Shown: in pieces, positions 1 through 8,257 of the stretch | Layout of the letters: each line of letters opens with the position of its first letter | How positions within the stretch are numbered: the first letter of the stretch is position 1 | NCBI RefSeq assembly: GCF_019710745.1 | Contig: NZ_JAHKJW010000001.1 | Location: forward strand, 162,759-226,758 | DNA from: Streptomyces beigongshangae | GTDB lineage: Bacteria; Actinomycetota; Actinomycetes; Streptomycetales; Streptomycetaceae | Reading direction: 5' to 3' | Length of the DNA stretch: 64,000 nt | Position numbers and translations under genes: made by a program | The notes under the pieces: model-generated | What the model was told of the DNA's origin: nothing | The model's database searches: none | Seen by the model: the letters and a program-made list of their open reading frames with translations, nothing else

Positions 1-887
1 TGCAGTCGCCGCAGCAGTCCGATGGGGTGCTCGGCGTACGAGGCGGCGGCGCCCGTCTGGAGGTTGGAGCTCGGGCACATCTCCAGGGGGATGCGCTTGT
101 CGCGCACGTACGAGGCGAGGCGGCCCAGTTCCACGGAGCCGTCCTCCCGCACCTCGATGTCGTCGATGATGCGCACGCCGTGGCCCAGCCGGTCGGCGCC
201 GCACCACTGGAGCGCCTGCCAGATGGACGGGAGCCCGAATGCCTCGCCCGCGTGGATCGTGAAGTGGTTGTTCTCCCGCTTCAGGTACTCGAAGGCGTCC
301 AGGTGGCGGGTGGGCGGGAAGCCCGCCTCGGCACCGGCGATGTCGAAGCCGACGACACCCAGATCACGGTAGGTGTTGGCGAGTTCGGCGATCTCCAGCG
401 AGCGGGCCGCGTGCCGCATGGCGGTCAGCAGGGCGCCGACGCGGATCCGGTGCCCGTTCTCGCGGGCCCGCCGCTCGCCCTCGCGGAAGCCCTCGTTGAC
501 GGCCTCGACGACCTCTTCGAGGGTGAGTCCGGCTTCGAGGTGCTGCTCGGGCGCGTAGCGCACCTCCGCGTAGACGACGCCGTCCTCGGCGAGGTCCTCG
601 GCGCACTCGGCGGCGACGCGGACCAGTGCGTCACGGGTCTGCATGACGGCGCAGGTGTGCGCGAAGGTCTCCAGGTACCGCTCCAGGGAACCGGAGTCGG
701 CCGCCTCGCGGAACCAGATGCCCAGCTTGTCGGCGTCCGCCTCGGGGAGCCCCGTGTAGCCCGTGGCGCGGGCGAGGTCGACGACCGTCCCGGGGCGCAG
801 CCCTCCGTCGAGGTGATCGTGCAGCAGGACCTTCGGCGCCCGGCGGATCTGCTCCGAGCTCGGGGTGTTCTTGGGCTGGCTCGTCAT
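1..887 (-). CDS. add: Adenosine deaminase (partial, C-terminus outside window)
   Basis: Cytoplasmic purine-salvage enzyme that hydrolyses adenosine and deoxyadenosine to inosine and deoxyinosine. The first 295 residues are present. The zinc-ligand motif HDHLDG is at residues 23-28, followed further on by AGAEAGF, the catalytic HAGE, LGHGVRI and CPSSN. The family's last metal-ligand motif (two adjacent Asp) must lie beyond position 1. The ATG at 887 has GGAG directly against it, too close to act as a ribosome-binding site. A TAGAGT -10-like element ends exactly 6 nt upstream, so I infer a leaderless mRNA. An operator-like palindrome at 904-915 is shared with the nucleoside importer genes further along, which fits joint control. 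Confidence 0.95.
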   Translation of the reverse strand, partial: MTSQPKNTPSSEQIRRAPKVLLHDHLDGGLRPGTVVDLARATGYTGLPEADADKLGIWFREAADSGSLERYLETFAHTCAVMQTRDALVRVAAECAEDLAEDGVVYAEVRYAPEQHLEAGLTLEEVVEAVNEGFREGERRARENGHRIRVGALLTAMRHAARSLEIAELANTYRDLGVVGFDIAGAEAGFPPTRHLDAFEYLKRENNHFTIHAGEAFGLPSIWQALQWCGADRLGHGVRIIDDIEVREDGSVELGRLASYVRDKRIPLEMCPSSNLQTGAAASYAEHPIGLLRRL

Positions 888-893
888 CTCCGC

Positions 894-899
894 ACTCTA
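894..899 (-). promoter_or_regulatory. Candidate leaderless -10 element of add
   Basis: TAGAGT on the minus strand lies 6 nt before the add ATG, so transcription would start at the start codon. No convincing -35 is visible. Inference from spacing only. Confidence 0.45.
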
Positions 900-903
900 A
901 CGC

Positions 904-915
904 CTACGCGCGTAG
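904..915. promoter_or_regulatory. Operator-like palindrome CTACGCGCGTAG upstream of add
   Basis: A perfect 12-bp palindrome in the spacer region just upstream of the add -10. The same sequence occurs at 15978-15989 before the nucleoside ABC operon, and one-base variants occur before both BMP lipoprotein genes (17288-17299, 18704-18715). The placement fits a repressor site. No obvious cognate regulator gene is adjacent. Confidence 0.55.
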
Positions 916-1000
916 ATATCTCTTCGCGCGGATCCGCCGATATGTAACGGTGACCGTGCGGACGGATGGCGTACACCATTACTTCTGACACTGTTTTGTC

Positions 1001-1762
1001 ATGGCACAGCAAGCGATGCCGCTTCGCGCGGCCCGGTTGGGGCGGGCGCTCGGTACGGAGCCGGCGGCGGTGAGCGGTGTGGTGCTGCTGCTGCCGGGCG
1101 GCGAGGAGACCTCCGTCCGCAGGCCGTCACCGATGATGGCGGCCGCGTCCGTACGGGCGCTGGGGCGCCGGCTCACCCGCGCGGGACGCGCGGACGGGCT
1201 GGCCGTGCACGTGGTGCACTACCGCTTCCGCGGCTGGAACGGGAGCGCGGCGCATCCCGCGCAGGACGCGGCGTGGGCGGCGGACGAGGTCGTGCGGCGC
1301 TACGGGGACGTGCCCGTGTGCCTCGCCGGGGTGGACATGGGCGGGCGGGCCGCCGTGCACGCGGGGGGCCACACCGCCGTCAGCTCCGTGCTGGCGCTGT
1401 CCCCCTGGCTGCCCGAGGACGACGTCGCGGTGGAGCCCGAGCCGGTGAAGCAGCTCGCGGGGCGGCGGGTGCTGATCGTGCACGGGACCAACGACCAGCG
1501 GACCGACCCCGAGCTGTCGTTCCGGCTCGCGGCGCGGGCGAAGAAGGCGAACCGGGACATCTGCCGGTTCGAGGTGCACTCGGACCGGCACGCGCTGCAC
1601 GCCTTCCGGGACGAGGTGCACGCGCTGGCGGAGGACTTCGTGATGGGAACGCTGTTCGGGCGGCGTTTCGCCCGGCCCGTCGAGGACGCGCTGGCGGCCC
1701 CGCCGCCACTGGGCCTGCGCATGCCGCTGGCCTCCGGCTTCGGACGGTCGCTGCGGCGTTAG
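1001..1762 (+). CDS. Alpha/beta-hydrolase-fold protein with Asp at the nucleophile position
   Basis: Protein of 253 residues with the layout of a small alpha/beta hydrolase: an early strand and oxyanion loop (VVLLLPGG, residues 27-34), a nucleophile elbow AGVDMGG with Asp112 where serine is usual, a late strand followed by HGTND, and a possible catalytic His in the DRHALH segment near the C-terminus. The usual GxSxG is absent. An Asp nucleophile would resemble haloalkane dehalogenases or epoxide hydrolases, but the rest of the sequence does not let me name a substrate. There is no signal peptide. The start follows add divergently by about 110 nt and has no clear Shine-Dalgarno. Confidence 0.8.
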   Translation: MAQQAMPLRAARLGRALGTEPAAVSGVVLLLPGGEETSVRRPSPMMAAASVRALGRRLTRAGRADGLAVHVVHYRFRGWNGSAAHPAQDAAWAADEVVRRYGDVPVCLAGVDMGGRAAVHAGGHTAVSSVLALSPWLPEDDVAVEPEPVKQLAGRRVLIVHGTNDQRTDPELSFRLAARAKKANRDICRFEVHSDRHALHAFRDEVHALAEDFVMGTLFGRRFARPVEDALAAPPPLGLRMPLASGFGRSLRR

Positions 1763-1958
1763 CGGGCCGCCTCCGACCGGCCGCCCGTGGGGGCCGCTTC
1801 CGACCGGCCGCCTGTGGACGCGCTGTCACCGGTGCGGGTGCGGCAGGGGGTGACCCCGCGGCCCGCCCGGCGTCCCCGGCGGCTGCTCCCGGCCGGGAGG
1901 CATGTGCGAGCCGGGAAGCGCGTGCGAGCCGCGAAGGGCATTCGGACCGGGAGCCAGT

Positions 1959-2747
1959 TCAGGTGGTCTTGGTCGACCCCGCGTCGACGAACCAGTTCGC
2001 GCCGATCGCGCTGGGCATGGTCGGGGAGGCCAGCAGGAGCACCGCGCGGGCGATCTCGGCGGGCTCGATCAGGGTGTCGGTGAGCATCCCGTTCTGCTTC
2101 GGCAGGGCCGCCACCAGCGCGTCGTGGGGGACGCCCATGCTGTCCGCCACCTGTGCGACGTAGCCGTCCTTGCCCGTGATCACGCTCGTGCGCGTCGCCG
2201 ACGGCGACACCGCGTTGACGCGTACCCCGGAGGGCGCCACGCGCTCGGCGAGCTGCCGGGTGAAGGCGTTGAGGGCCGCCTTGGCGGCGGTGTAGGGCAG
2301 GGGCTCCGACCCCGGCCGCCGGGCGCTGTCGGAACTGATGTTGACCACGGCGCCCCTGGCCTCGGTGAGGGAGGGCAGCGCGGCGCGGACGGTCCGTACG
2401 GCCGCTTCGAAGTTGAGGGCGAACCCGGCCGCCCAGACCTCGTCCCCGCCGTCCAGCGGATCACCGAGGGCTTCCTGCGGCATGGCGCCGCCACCGGCGT
2501 TGTTGACCAGGACGTCGAGCCGCGGGTCGGCGGACAGGACGGCTTCGACCATGCGCCGGGGGCCGTCGGCCGTGGAGAGGTCGGCGGGGACGAAGGCGGC
2601 TCCGGTGGCTTCGAGTTCGGGCGTGGTGCTCCGCGCCGTCGCGGTCACCGACGCGCCCTCCTCCTGGAAGGCCCGGACGATCGCGAGGCCGATGCCCCTG
2701 CTCGCGCCGGTGACGAGGACGCGCTTGCCGGCAAGTTCGAGATCCAT
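1959..2747 (-). CDS. SDR-family NAD(P)-dependent oxidoreductase
   Basis: Classical short-chain dehydrogenase/reductase of 262 residues. The Rossmann motif TGASRGIG is near residue 14, NNAGGG near residue 83, and the catalytic Ser and YxxxK (SSDS, then YTAAK) lie around residues 138-156. Substrate unknown. The gene is divergent from a TetR regulator at 2883, and the 135-nt intergenic region holds two TGANTCA half-sites, so the TetR protein probably controls it. On the minus strand a perfect TTGACA -35 (2813-2808) is present. AGGAG sits 5 nt before the ATG. Confidence 0.9.
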   Translation of the reverse strand: MDLELAGKRVLVTGASRGIGLAIVRAFQEEGASVTATARSTTPELEATGAAFVPADLSTADGPRRMVEAVLSADPRLDVLVNNAGGGAMPQEALGDPLDGGDEVWAAGFALNFEAAVRTVRAALPSLTEARGAVVNISSDSARRPGSEPLPYTAAKAALNAFTRQLAERVAPSGVRVNAVSPSATRTSVITGKDGYVAQVADSMGVPHDALVAALPKQNGMLTDTLIEPAEIARAVLLLASPTMPSAIGANWFVDAGSTKTT

Positions 2748-2796
2748 GACGTGCTCCTGTGCTGGAAGGACTCAAGCACGACAAATGAAACAAGGG

Positions 2797-2843
2797 TGAC
2801 TCACTTCTGTCAATAAATGATTCATAGCTGTCTCACCTAAGGT
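2797..2843. promoter_or_regulatory. Divergent promoter region with paired TGANTCA sites
   Basis: TGACTCA (2797-2803) and TGATTCA (2818-2824) are 21 bp apart, two helical turns on the same face. The minus-strand -35 TTGACA (2813-2808) for the SDR gene lies between them. A plus-strand -10-like TAAGGT (2838-2843) precedes the TetR gene. I infer operator half-sites for the adjacent TetR protein. Confidence 0.4.
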
Positions 2844-2882
2844 CGGGAAGGGTAGGCTGGGGCCGGCGAAGAAGGAGGTGTC

Positions 2883-3494
2883 ATGGGCGACGACAGCCCG
2901 TCCCGGCGGGTCCGGGCGGACGCCGAGCGCAGCACGGCCCGCATCCTGGAGGCGGCCGAGGCCGTGCTGGCGGTGGACTCCACCGCGTCCCTGGAGCGGA
3001 TCGCGGACGCCGCGGGGCTCGCCCGCGCCACCGTCCACCGCCGGTTCGCCACCCGCGCCGCGCTGCTGGAGGCCCTGGCCGAGCAGCTCAGCGGGCGGTA
3101 TCTGCTCGGCCTGGCCGAAGCACGGGTGAAGACCGCGCCTCCCCTGGTCGCGCTGCACCGCGTCACGGAATTCGTCCTCGGCCTCCGGTCCGACCACCGC
3201 TTCGCCCTCCAGCTCACCGAAGCCCGGACGCCGGAGGTCCTCGACGGCCTCGACACGCTCTTCGCCCGCCTGCGCGACACCGGGGCCGTCACCGCGGCCG
3301 AGCCCGCCTGGAGCCGCCGGGTCTACCTGGCCCTCCTGTGCGAGGTGTACGAACTGCCCGCGGACTCCGCGGCGCTGGGCCCCGGGGCCGCCGCGGACGA
3401 GACCGCGGCGAAGGCCGACCTGCTCGTGCGCACCACGCTCGGCGCGCTGGGCGGCAGCCACGACACGGCGGCCCTCTCGCCCAGCGGTCGCTGA
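2883..3494 (+). CDS. TetR/AcrR-family transcriptional regulator
   Basis: Regulator of 203 residues. The N-terminal HTH is clear: ILEAAEAVLA, then SLERIADAAGLARATVHRRF with the DNA-reading helix around residues 45-60. The rest is a ligand-binding helical domain of the usual TetR size. A strong AAGGAGGTG ribosome-binding site precedes the ATG by 2-3 nt. It is divergent from the SDR gene at 2747, the classic arrangement for a local repressor of an oxidoreductase. The effector is unknown. Confidence 0.9.
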   Translation: MGDDSPSRRVRADAERSTARILEAAEAVLAVDSTASLERIADAAGLARATVHRRFATRAALLEALAEQLSGRYLLGLAEARVKTAPPLVALHRVTEFVLGLRSDHRFALQLTEARTPEVLDGLDTLFARLRDTGAVTAAEPAWSRRVYLALLCEVYELPADSAALGPGAAADETAAKADLLVRTTLGALGGSHDTAALSPSGR

Positions 3495-3601
3495 CCTCCC
3501 CTCCCGGGAAGCCCCATCGAGTGGACTTTCCCCGACTTGCGCCACTCGGTGTGGTCACGCGTGCCCAGCGTGCGCAGTGACGACGCGGGGCGAGGGTCAG
3601 G

Positions 3602-4149
3602 TATCCGAAAAAGGTCCGGGATCTGGCGAAGCTGGAAGCGCAGGCGGTCGAGATCCTCTCGTACGCCAACCACAACCTTCACGGCTTGCTGCAGACCGAG
3701 GAGTTCGCACCGGCGCTGTTGAAGACGCGTCGCCCGCACTCACGGAAGACGAGCTGGAGCAAGCGGTGGCTGCGCGCACGGCTCGCAGCGGGAGCTACGA
3801 ACGACCGTCGGCGCCTGAATTCAGTTTCGTTCAGGAAGAGGTGACACTGACTCGCCCGGTCGGAGGCAGGATGGTGATGCGCAAGCAGCTCGAACACCTG
3901 CTCAAAGTTGCTCAGTTGCGGAACGTCGAAGTTCAGGCGATGCCCTCCGAGCGCTGGGATCATCCCGGAACAGGGGGACGGATTCAGGTGCTGAAATTTC
4001 TGGATGGCACGGCGATCGGGCGCATGGACGATGAGTTCGGCGGTCGGCCGGTCTCGGACCCGAAGCAGCTGAGGGTGCTGGAGCTGCGTTGTGGCATCAT
4101 CCGGGCCGAGCAGTCTTCCGTCATTACGGGACCGTCCACCGGCATATGA
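3602..4149 (+). pseudogene. Remnant of an XRE-family regulator with DUF5753 domain
   Basis: The C-terminal ligand-like DUF5753 region of a Streptomyces XRE regulator is recognisable in two frames. Frame one reads EAQAVEILSY, HNLHGLLQTEE and ALLKTRRP; the sequence then needs one extra base near 3735 to continue as ALTEDELEQAVAART, FSFVQEEVTL, MPSERWDHPG and ELRCGIIRAE. The N-terminal helix-turn-helix is missing, since only about 100 nt separate this from the TetR stop. The end departs from the family after GIIRA. So it is 5'-truncated and frameshifted. No DUF397 partner gene follows. An inverted repeat CGAGTGG/CCACTCG flanks 3519-3549. Confidence 0.75.
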
Positions 4150-4253
4150 GGGATGCCCTCCTGGCAGTCCTGATCTCAGCGGGATTCGAGGTCGAGGAAG
4201 CGGATCCGCACACGTACGGCGGCGCGGTCCGCGTGTCCGGTTTCCGGGGCTGA
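4146..4253 (+). CDS. Possible small ORF (35 aa) coupled to the DUF5753 remnant
   Basis: The ATG overlaps the remnant's TGA (ATGA at 4146-4149) and opens a 35-residue frame beginning MRDALLAVLI and ending VRVSGFRG. It has sensible streptomycete codon use and an acidic middle (FEVEEADP). I do not recognise it. It may be a genuine small protein or the tail of a larger decayed gene. Confidence 0.3.
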   Translation: MRDALLAVLISAGFEVEEADPHTYGGAVRVSGFRG

Positions 4254-4278
4254 TCCTCCTCCTTCCCGTGCGCGTCGG

Positions 4279-5229
4279 TCACTCCGGGAGCAGCGTTCCC
4301 CTCTTCGAGAGCAGGAACTTCTTGAACGCCGCCACCGGGGGTGTGTCCGGGTGGCCGTCCAGCCAGGCCACCCCGATCTCCCGGGCCGCGCGCGGGGACG
4401 TGACCGTCAGTTCCACCACTCCCGGGCGCGGGACCGCCGGTGGGGGCAGGAGGGCCACTCCCAGGCCCGCCGCCACCAGGCCCCGCAGGGTCTCCGCCTC
4501 CTCGCCCTCGAACGCGACCCGGGGGCGGAAGCCCGCCTGCCGGCACAGGTCGTCGGTGATGCGGCGCAGGCCGTAGCCCGGTTCGAGGGTGACGAAGGTC
4601 TCGTCGGCGGCCTCCGCGAGGCGGATGCGGCGACGGGAGGCCAGCCGGTGGTCGGCGGGGACGACCAGGCGGAGCTTCTGTTCGTCCAGGCGGCGGCCCA
4701 CCAGGTCGGGCGCGTCCGGCACCGGAGACGTGAGGCAGAGGTCGAGTTCGCCGGAGCGCAGGCGCTCGATCATCGCCTCGCCGTAGTTCTGGACGAGGCT
4801 GAAGCGGACGCGCGGATGGTCGGCGCGGAAGGCGCGGATCAGGGCGGGGACCGTCTCGGAGCCCATGGTGTGCAGGAAGCCGAAGGCGACCTTGCCGGTG
4901 GCCGGGTCGGCGTCGGCCCGTACCTCGTCGGCGGCCCGCTCGATCTCGGCGAGGGCCCGTTCGACGGAGCCGAGGAACGTGCGGCCCGCGGGGGTGAGGG
5001 AGACCGTGCGGCCGCGGCGGGCGAAGAGGTCGACACCCAGGTCCTGTTCGAGGCGGACCATCGCCCGCGACAGCGTCGACTGCGGGACCTGCATCTCCTG
5101 CGCGGCGCGCGTGACGTGCTCGGTGCGGGCCACGCCGGCGAAGTACGCCAGGCGTGGGGCGAGCACCGTGACGATGTCTTCTGTGTCACTGGGCGGTGAC
5201 AGGTGACCCTCTGGCCTCTGCTGATGCAT
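4279..5229 (-). CDS. LysR-family transcriptional regulator
   Basis: LysR-type regulator of 316 residues. The N-terminal winged HTH (LAYFAGVARTEHVTRAAQEM, then QSTLSRAMVRLEQDLGVDLF) is followed by a two-lobed substrate-binding domain starting near GKVAFGFLHTM. The start at 5229 (MHQQRPEG) gives the usual length. An in-frame ATG ten codons upstream (5259) is possible. The gene is divergent from an MFS transporter at 5295 with only 65 nt between them, so it probably controls that transporter. Effector unknown. Confidence 0.9.
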   Translation of the reverse strand: MHQQRPEGHLSPPSDTEDIVTVLAPRLAYFAGVARTEHVTRAAQEMQVPQSTLSRAMVRLEQDLGVDLFARRGRTVSLTPAGRTFLGSVERALAEIERAADEVRADADPATGKVAFGFLHTMGSETVPALIRAFRADHPRVRFSLVQNYGEAMIERLRSGELDLCLTSPVPDAPDLVGRRLDEQKLRLVVPADHRLASRRRIRLAEAADETFVTLEPGYGLRRITDDLCRQAGFRPRVAFEGEEAETLRGLVAAGLGVALLPPPAVPRPGVVELTVTSPRAAREIGVAWLDGHPDTPPVAAFKKFLLSKRGTLLPE

Positions 5230-5282
5230 CACGGGAACGATTATGGACGTTTCATGCATTGGACGGATGAGGAGGGGGACTT

Positions 5283-5288
5283 TAGGTT
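5283..5288 (+). promoter_or_regulatory. Candidate leaderless -10 element of the MFS gene
   Basis: TAGGTT ends 6 nt before the ATG at 5295 and no Shine-Dalgarno is present, so transcription may start at the start codon. Confidence 0.4.
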
Positions 5289-5294
5289 CGAAAC

Positions 5295-6611
5295 ATGCCT
5301 TCCGCCAGTACCGGGGCGTCCACCAGGGTGGTCGCCTCCTCCGCCGCCGCCCCCGATGCCGCTCCCGCCGAAACCGCTCCCGCCGAAGCCGTCTCCGCCG
5401 ACACCCGGCTGACCCCCGGCGGGCCCGGCTACCGCCGGATGAGCTTCGCGCTCTTCCTCGCGGGGGTCGCGACCTTCGCCCTCCTCTACTCCACGCAGGC
5501 CCTGCTCCCCCTGGTCTCCGCCGACTTCGGGGTGACGGCGGCCACGGCGAGCTGGACGGTGTCGGCGGCGACCGGCGCACTGGCCCTGTTCGTCCTGCCG
5601 CTGAGCGCGCTCTCGGAACGGTTCGGGCGGCGCACGCTGATGACGGCGTCCCTGGCCGTCGCCGTGGCCGTCGGGCTGCTCGTGCCCTTCGCCCCGTCGG
5701 TCGGCTGGCTGATCGCGCTGCGCGCCGTGCAGGGCGCGGCACTGGCCGGACTGCCGGCCTCGGCGACGGCCTACCTGGCGGAGGAGGTCCGCCCGAAGGC
5801 GCTGATCACCGCCATCGGCCTGTTCGTCGCGGGCAACAGCGTCGGCGGGATGAGCGGCCGTGTCATCACCGGCTGGGTGGCGCAGGAGTGGGGCTGGCGG
5901 GTGGCCGTCGGGACGATCGGCGTGATCGCGGTGGGCTGCGCGGTGGCCTTCCGGCTGCTGCTCCCGGCGCCGAAGCACTTCAGGGCCGGTTCGCTGCGCC
6001 CCGCGGTGCTGGTCCGCGCCGTCCGCGGCCACCTCGCGAACCCGCTGCTGCGCAGGCTGTACGCGATCGGCGCGTTGTTCATGACCGTGTTCGGCGCCGT
6101 CTACACGGTGATCGGGTACCGCCTCACCGACGCCCCCTTCTCCCTGCCGCAGGGCATCGTCGGCTCGATCTTCCTCGTCTACCTGGTCGGTACGGTCTCG
6201 GCCTCGGCTGCCGGGAAGCTGGTGGACCGGCTCGGCCGGCGCGGCGCGCTGTACCTGGGCGGCGGCACGACGGCCGCGGGCCTGCTGCTGTCGCTGGCCG
6301 AACCGCTGCCCCTCGTGCTGCTCGGCCTGGTACTGATCACCGCGGGCTTCTTCGCCGGTCACGCGGTGGCGTCCTCCGCGGTCAGCCACACGGCGAAGGA
6401 GGGCCGCGCACAGGCTTCGGCGCTGTACCAGTCCGCCTACTACCTGGGCTCCAGCGCGGGCGGCACGCTCGGTGCGGTCGCCTACCACTCGGGCGGCTGG
6501 GCCGGGACGGTGGCGCTCGGGCTGCTGGCGGTCGTCGGGGTCGTGGGGATCACGGCGGTCGGGTCGCACGCGGCCCGGACGCGGCGGCGGCTCGTGCCCG
6601 TCCACCGCTGA
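5295..6611 (+). CDS. MFS transporter (YnfM/arabinose-efflux-like)
   Basis: Integral membrane secondary transporter of 438 residues with about twelve predicted helices after a roughly 45-residue Ala/Pro-rich cytoplasmic N-terminus. The motif-A-like ALSERFGRR between helices 2 and 3 and its half-repeat KLVDRLGRRGA in the second half are visible. The overall pattern resembles YnfM-type drug or sugar efflux proteins. The divergent LysR gene is the likely regulator. The substrate cannot be told from sequence. The first residues may be leaderless-translated; a later start at MSFALF would remove the unusual N-terminus. Confidence 0.88.
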   Translation: MPSASTGASTRVVASSAAAPDAAPAETAPAEAVSADTRLTPGGPGYRRMSFALFLAGVATFALLYSTQALLPLVSADFGVTAATASWTVSAATGALALFVLPLSALSERFGRRTLMTASLAVAVAVGLLVPFAPSVGWLIALRAVQGAALAGLPASATAYLAEEVRPKALITAIGLFVAGNSVGGMSGRVITGWVAQEWGWRVAVGTIGVIAVGCAVAFRLLLPAPKHFRAGSLRPAVLVRAVRGHLANPLLRRLYAIGALFMTVFGAVYTVIGYRLTDAPFSLPQGIVGSIFLVYLVGTVSASAAGKLVDRLGRRGALYLGGGTTAAGLLLSLAEPLPLVLLGLVLITAGFFAGHAVASSAVSHTAKEGRAQASALYQSAYYLGSSAGGTLGAVAYHSGGWAGTVALGLLAVVGVVGITAVGSHAARTRRRLVPVHR

Positions 6612-6699
6612 CCGCTCACGGCGGACGTCCGCCGGTGACTCCCCGCCGACCCACCGGCGCCGACCCCGGGCCCACGGGGGGTAGTTGGCGCACATGCGG

Positions 6700-6740
6700 G
6701 TGCAGGCCAGGACAGGAACAGTCCTGACCTGCACCTTTTT
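6700..6740 (+). terminator. Intrinsic terminator after the MFS gene
   Basis: Stem 6700-6713 pairs with 6721-6734 (14 bp, one mismatch, 7-nt loop) and is followed by a five-T run. This is the only hairpin with a T-tract that I found in the window. Confidence 0.75.
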
Positions 6741-6844
6741 CATCTTGAGGGGCCGTTGTCAGTGGGCTGCGATAGCTTCCGGAGTGCTGGGCCGCAACGA
6801 GGCGGTGCCCGCACGACGGACAAGGCCACAGGGGTGGGTTGGCT

Positions 6845-7858
6845 ATGAGCGACGGTACGGCGACGGTGGAGGACCTCGACGTCCGGCTGGAGAAGCACCG
6901 GGTCGAGCTGACGGGGTACTGCTACCGCATGCTCGGCTCGTCCTTCGAGGCGGAGGACGCGGTGCAGGACACGCTGGTGCGTGCCTGGCGCAGCTACGAC
7001 AGGTTCGAGGGCCGCTCCTCGCTGCGTTCGTGGCTGTACCGCATCGCGACGAACGTCTGCCTCGACATGCTGACCGCGGGCAACAAGCGGGCCCGCCCCA
7101 TGGACCTGACGGACCCCACACCGCTCGCGCAGGCCGCTCTGCACCCGCGCCCGGACCACACCTGGCTGGAGCCGATGCCGGACGCGCGCGTGCTGCCGAC
7201 GGTCGCCGACCCGGCCGAGGCCGCCGTGGCCAAGGAGTCGGTGCGCCTGGCCTTCATGGCGGCCCTGCAGCAGCTGCCGCCCAAGCAGCGGGCCGTGCTC
7301 ATCCTGCGCGAGGTCCTGGCGTGGAGGGCGAGCGAGGTGGCCGAGCTGCTCGGCACCACGGTCGCCTCCGTGAACAGCGCGCTCCAGCGGGCCCGTGCGA
7401 CGCTCGGCGAGAGCGAGAACAGGAGCGCGGCGGCCCGGGCCGCCACCTCCGACCCGCTCGACGCGGAGCAGCAGAAGCTCCTGGAGCGCTACGTGGCCGC
7501 CTTCGAGGGGTACGACATGACGGCGCTGACGGCCCTCCTGCACGAGGACGCCGTGATGACGATGCCGCCGTTCGACCTGTGGCTGGCCGGTGCCGACGAC
7601 ATCACGGGCTTCATGACGACGCTCGGCGCGCCCTGTGCGCACTCCCACCTGGTCCCGGTCGCGGTGAACGGCCTGCCGGGCTTCGCCCAGTACAAGCCGG
7701 ACCCCGCGACCGGGGGCCGTACGGCGTGGGCCGTGCAGGTGCTGGAGATCTCAGAGGGGCGGATCACCGGGTTCCACTGCTTCCTCGACACGGAGCGGTG
7801 GTTCCCGCTGTTCGGGCTCCCCCTCCACCTCGAAGCGGAGGCCGACCAGGGCGAGTAA
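6845..7858 (+). CDS. ECF sigma factor with C-terminal SnoaL-like domain
   Basis: RNA polymerase sigma factor of 337 residues. Region 2 (YCYRMLGSSFEAEDAVQDTLVRAW, residues ~18-45) and region 4 (LPPKQRAVLILREVL, then ASEVAELLGTTVASVNSALQRAR) are followed by a roughly 130-residue extension (YVAAFEGYDMTALTALLHEDAVM, then PPFDLWLAGADDI) of the NTF2/SnoaL type. This is the architecture of the TIGR02960/ECF56-like group. Such factors lack a separate anti-sigma gene, and the extension is thought to regulate activity. ATG at 6845 fits the upstream GGGGTGGG; a TTG at 6839 is an alternative. The 3' end overlaps a convergent STAS gene by 108 nt. Confidence 0.9.
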   Translation: MSDGTATVEDLDVRLEKHRVELTGYCYRMLGSSFEAEDAVQDTLVRAWRSYDRFEGRSSLRSWLYRIATNVCLDMLTAGNKRARPMDLTDPTPLAQAALHPRPDHTWLEPMPDARVLPTVADPAEAAVAKESVRLAFMAALQQLPPKQRAVLILREVLAWRASEVAELLGTTVASVNSALQRARATLGESENRSAAARAATSDPLDAEQQKLLERYVAAFEGYDMTALTALLHEDAVMTMPPFDLWLAGADDITGFMTTLGAPCAHSHLVPVAVNGLPGFAQYKPDPATGGRTAWAVQVLEISEGRITGFHCFLDTERWFPLFGLPLHLEAEADQGE

Positions 7859-8137
7859 CGCGGTCAGGGCGGGGTCCGGGCCGCGCAGTCTGATCCGGCC
7901 CCCGGCGCGGCGGGCGGTGAGCTGCATCCTGGCCAGCGCGTCGACGGTCGTCAGGCCCGGTGGCCCGAGACCGGCGACGTCGCAGACCACGACATGGGCC
8001 GCGGTGTGTCGCAGCCTTGCGCGCACGGCCTCGCACAGCCTCGGCACCTCGTCTCGCGTGACGGGGCCGGGCAGTACGAGTACGTCGGGTGTCAGGGCGT
8101 CCACGTGCGGTAGACCGGGCGGGGGCGGGGAACTCAT
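7751..8137 (-). CDS. STAS-domain protein (anti-sigma antagonist-like)
   Basis: Protein of 128 residues with a STAS-like fold: VLVLPGPVTRDEVPRLC, HVVVCDVAGLGPPGLTTVDALARM, then a basic segment and LLALVGLRFEVEG. In SpoIIAA-type antagonists a phosphorylatable Ser/Thr follows the central strand; here that position reads GPPGLTTVD, with threonines available. The C-terminal third lies inside the convergent sigma-factor gene (108-nt overlap), so the two transcripts would be complementary there. It could act in partner switching with an RsbW-like kinase, for example the one at 58095, but nothing in the sequence proves that. Confidence 0.75.
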   Translation of the reverse strand: MSSPPPPGLPHVDALTPDVLVLPGPVTRDEVPRLCEAVRARLRHTAAHVVVCDVAGLGPPGLTTVDALARMQLTARRAGGRIRLRGPDPALTALLALVGLRFEVEGEPEQREPPLRVEEAVEPGDPPL

Positions 8138-8229
8138 CGCGGAGCGGTTGCGCTCCGCTCGGGCTGCGCGGTCTGAGTGGTCCGCGTGAGGTCGGCCTGT
8201 CCTCGGCTGCCGGCCGGTGAGGGCTGGTC

Positions 8230-8257
8230 GCGCGGTTCCCCGCGCCCCTGAAGGGGC
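8230..8257 (+). repeat. Dispersed palindromic intergenic repeat, copy 1
   Basis: Core GCGCGGTTCCCCGCGCCCC followed by a short loop and GGGGC. Further copies lie at 17451-17477, 24114-24143 and 58050-58078, all intergenic. The family is common in Streptomyces chromosomes. Confidence 0.75.

Noticed and set aside
5230..5742. N-terminal extension of the LysR protein
   Set aside because: The frame stays open but is Arg/Pro-rich and antisense to the MFS gene; LysR length and the HTH fit the start at 5229.
5243..6727. Long open frames on both strands over the MFS gene
   Set aside because: High-GC shadow frames. The MFS frame has proper hydrophobic helices and GC3 bias; the others are Arg/Gly-rich.
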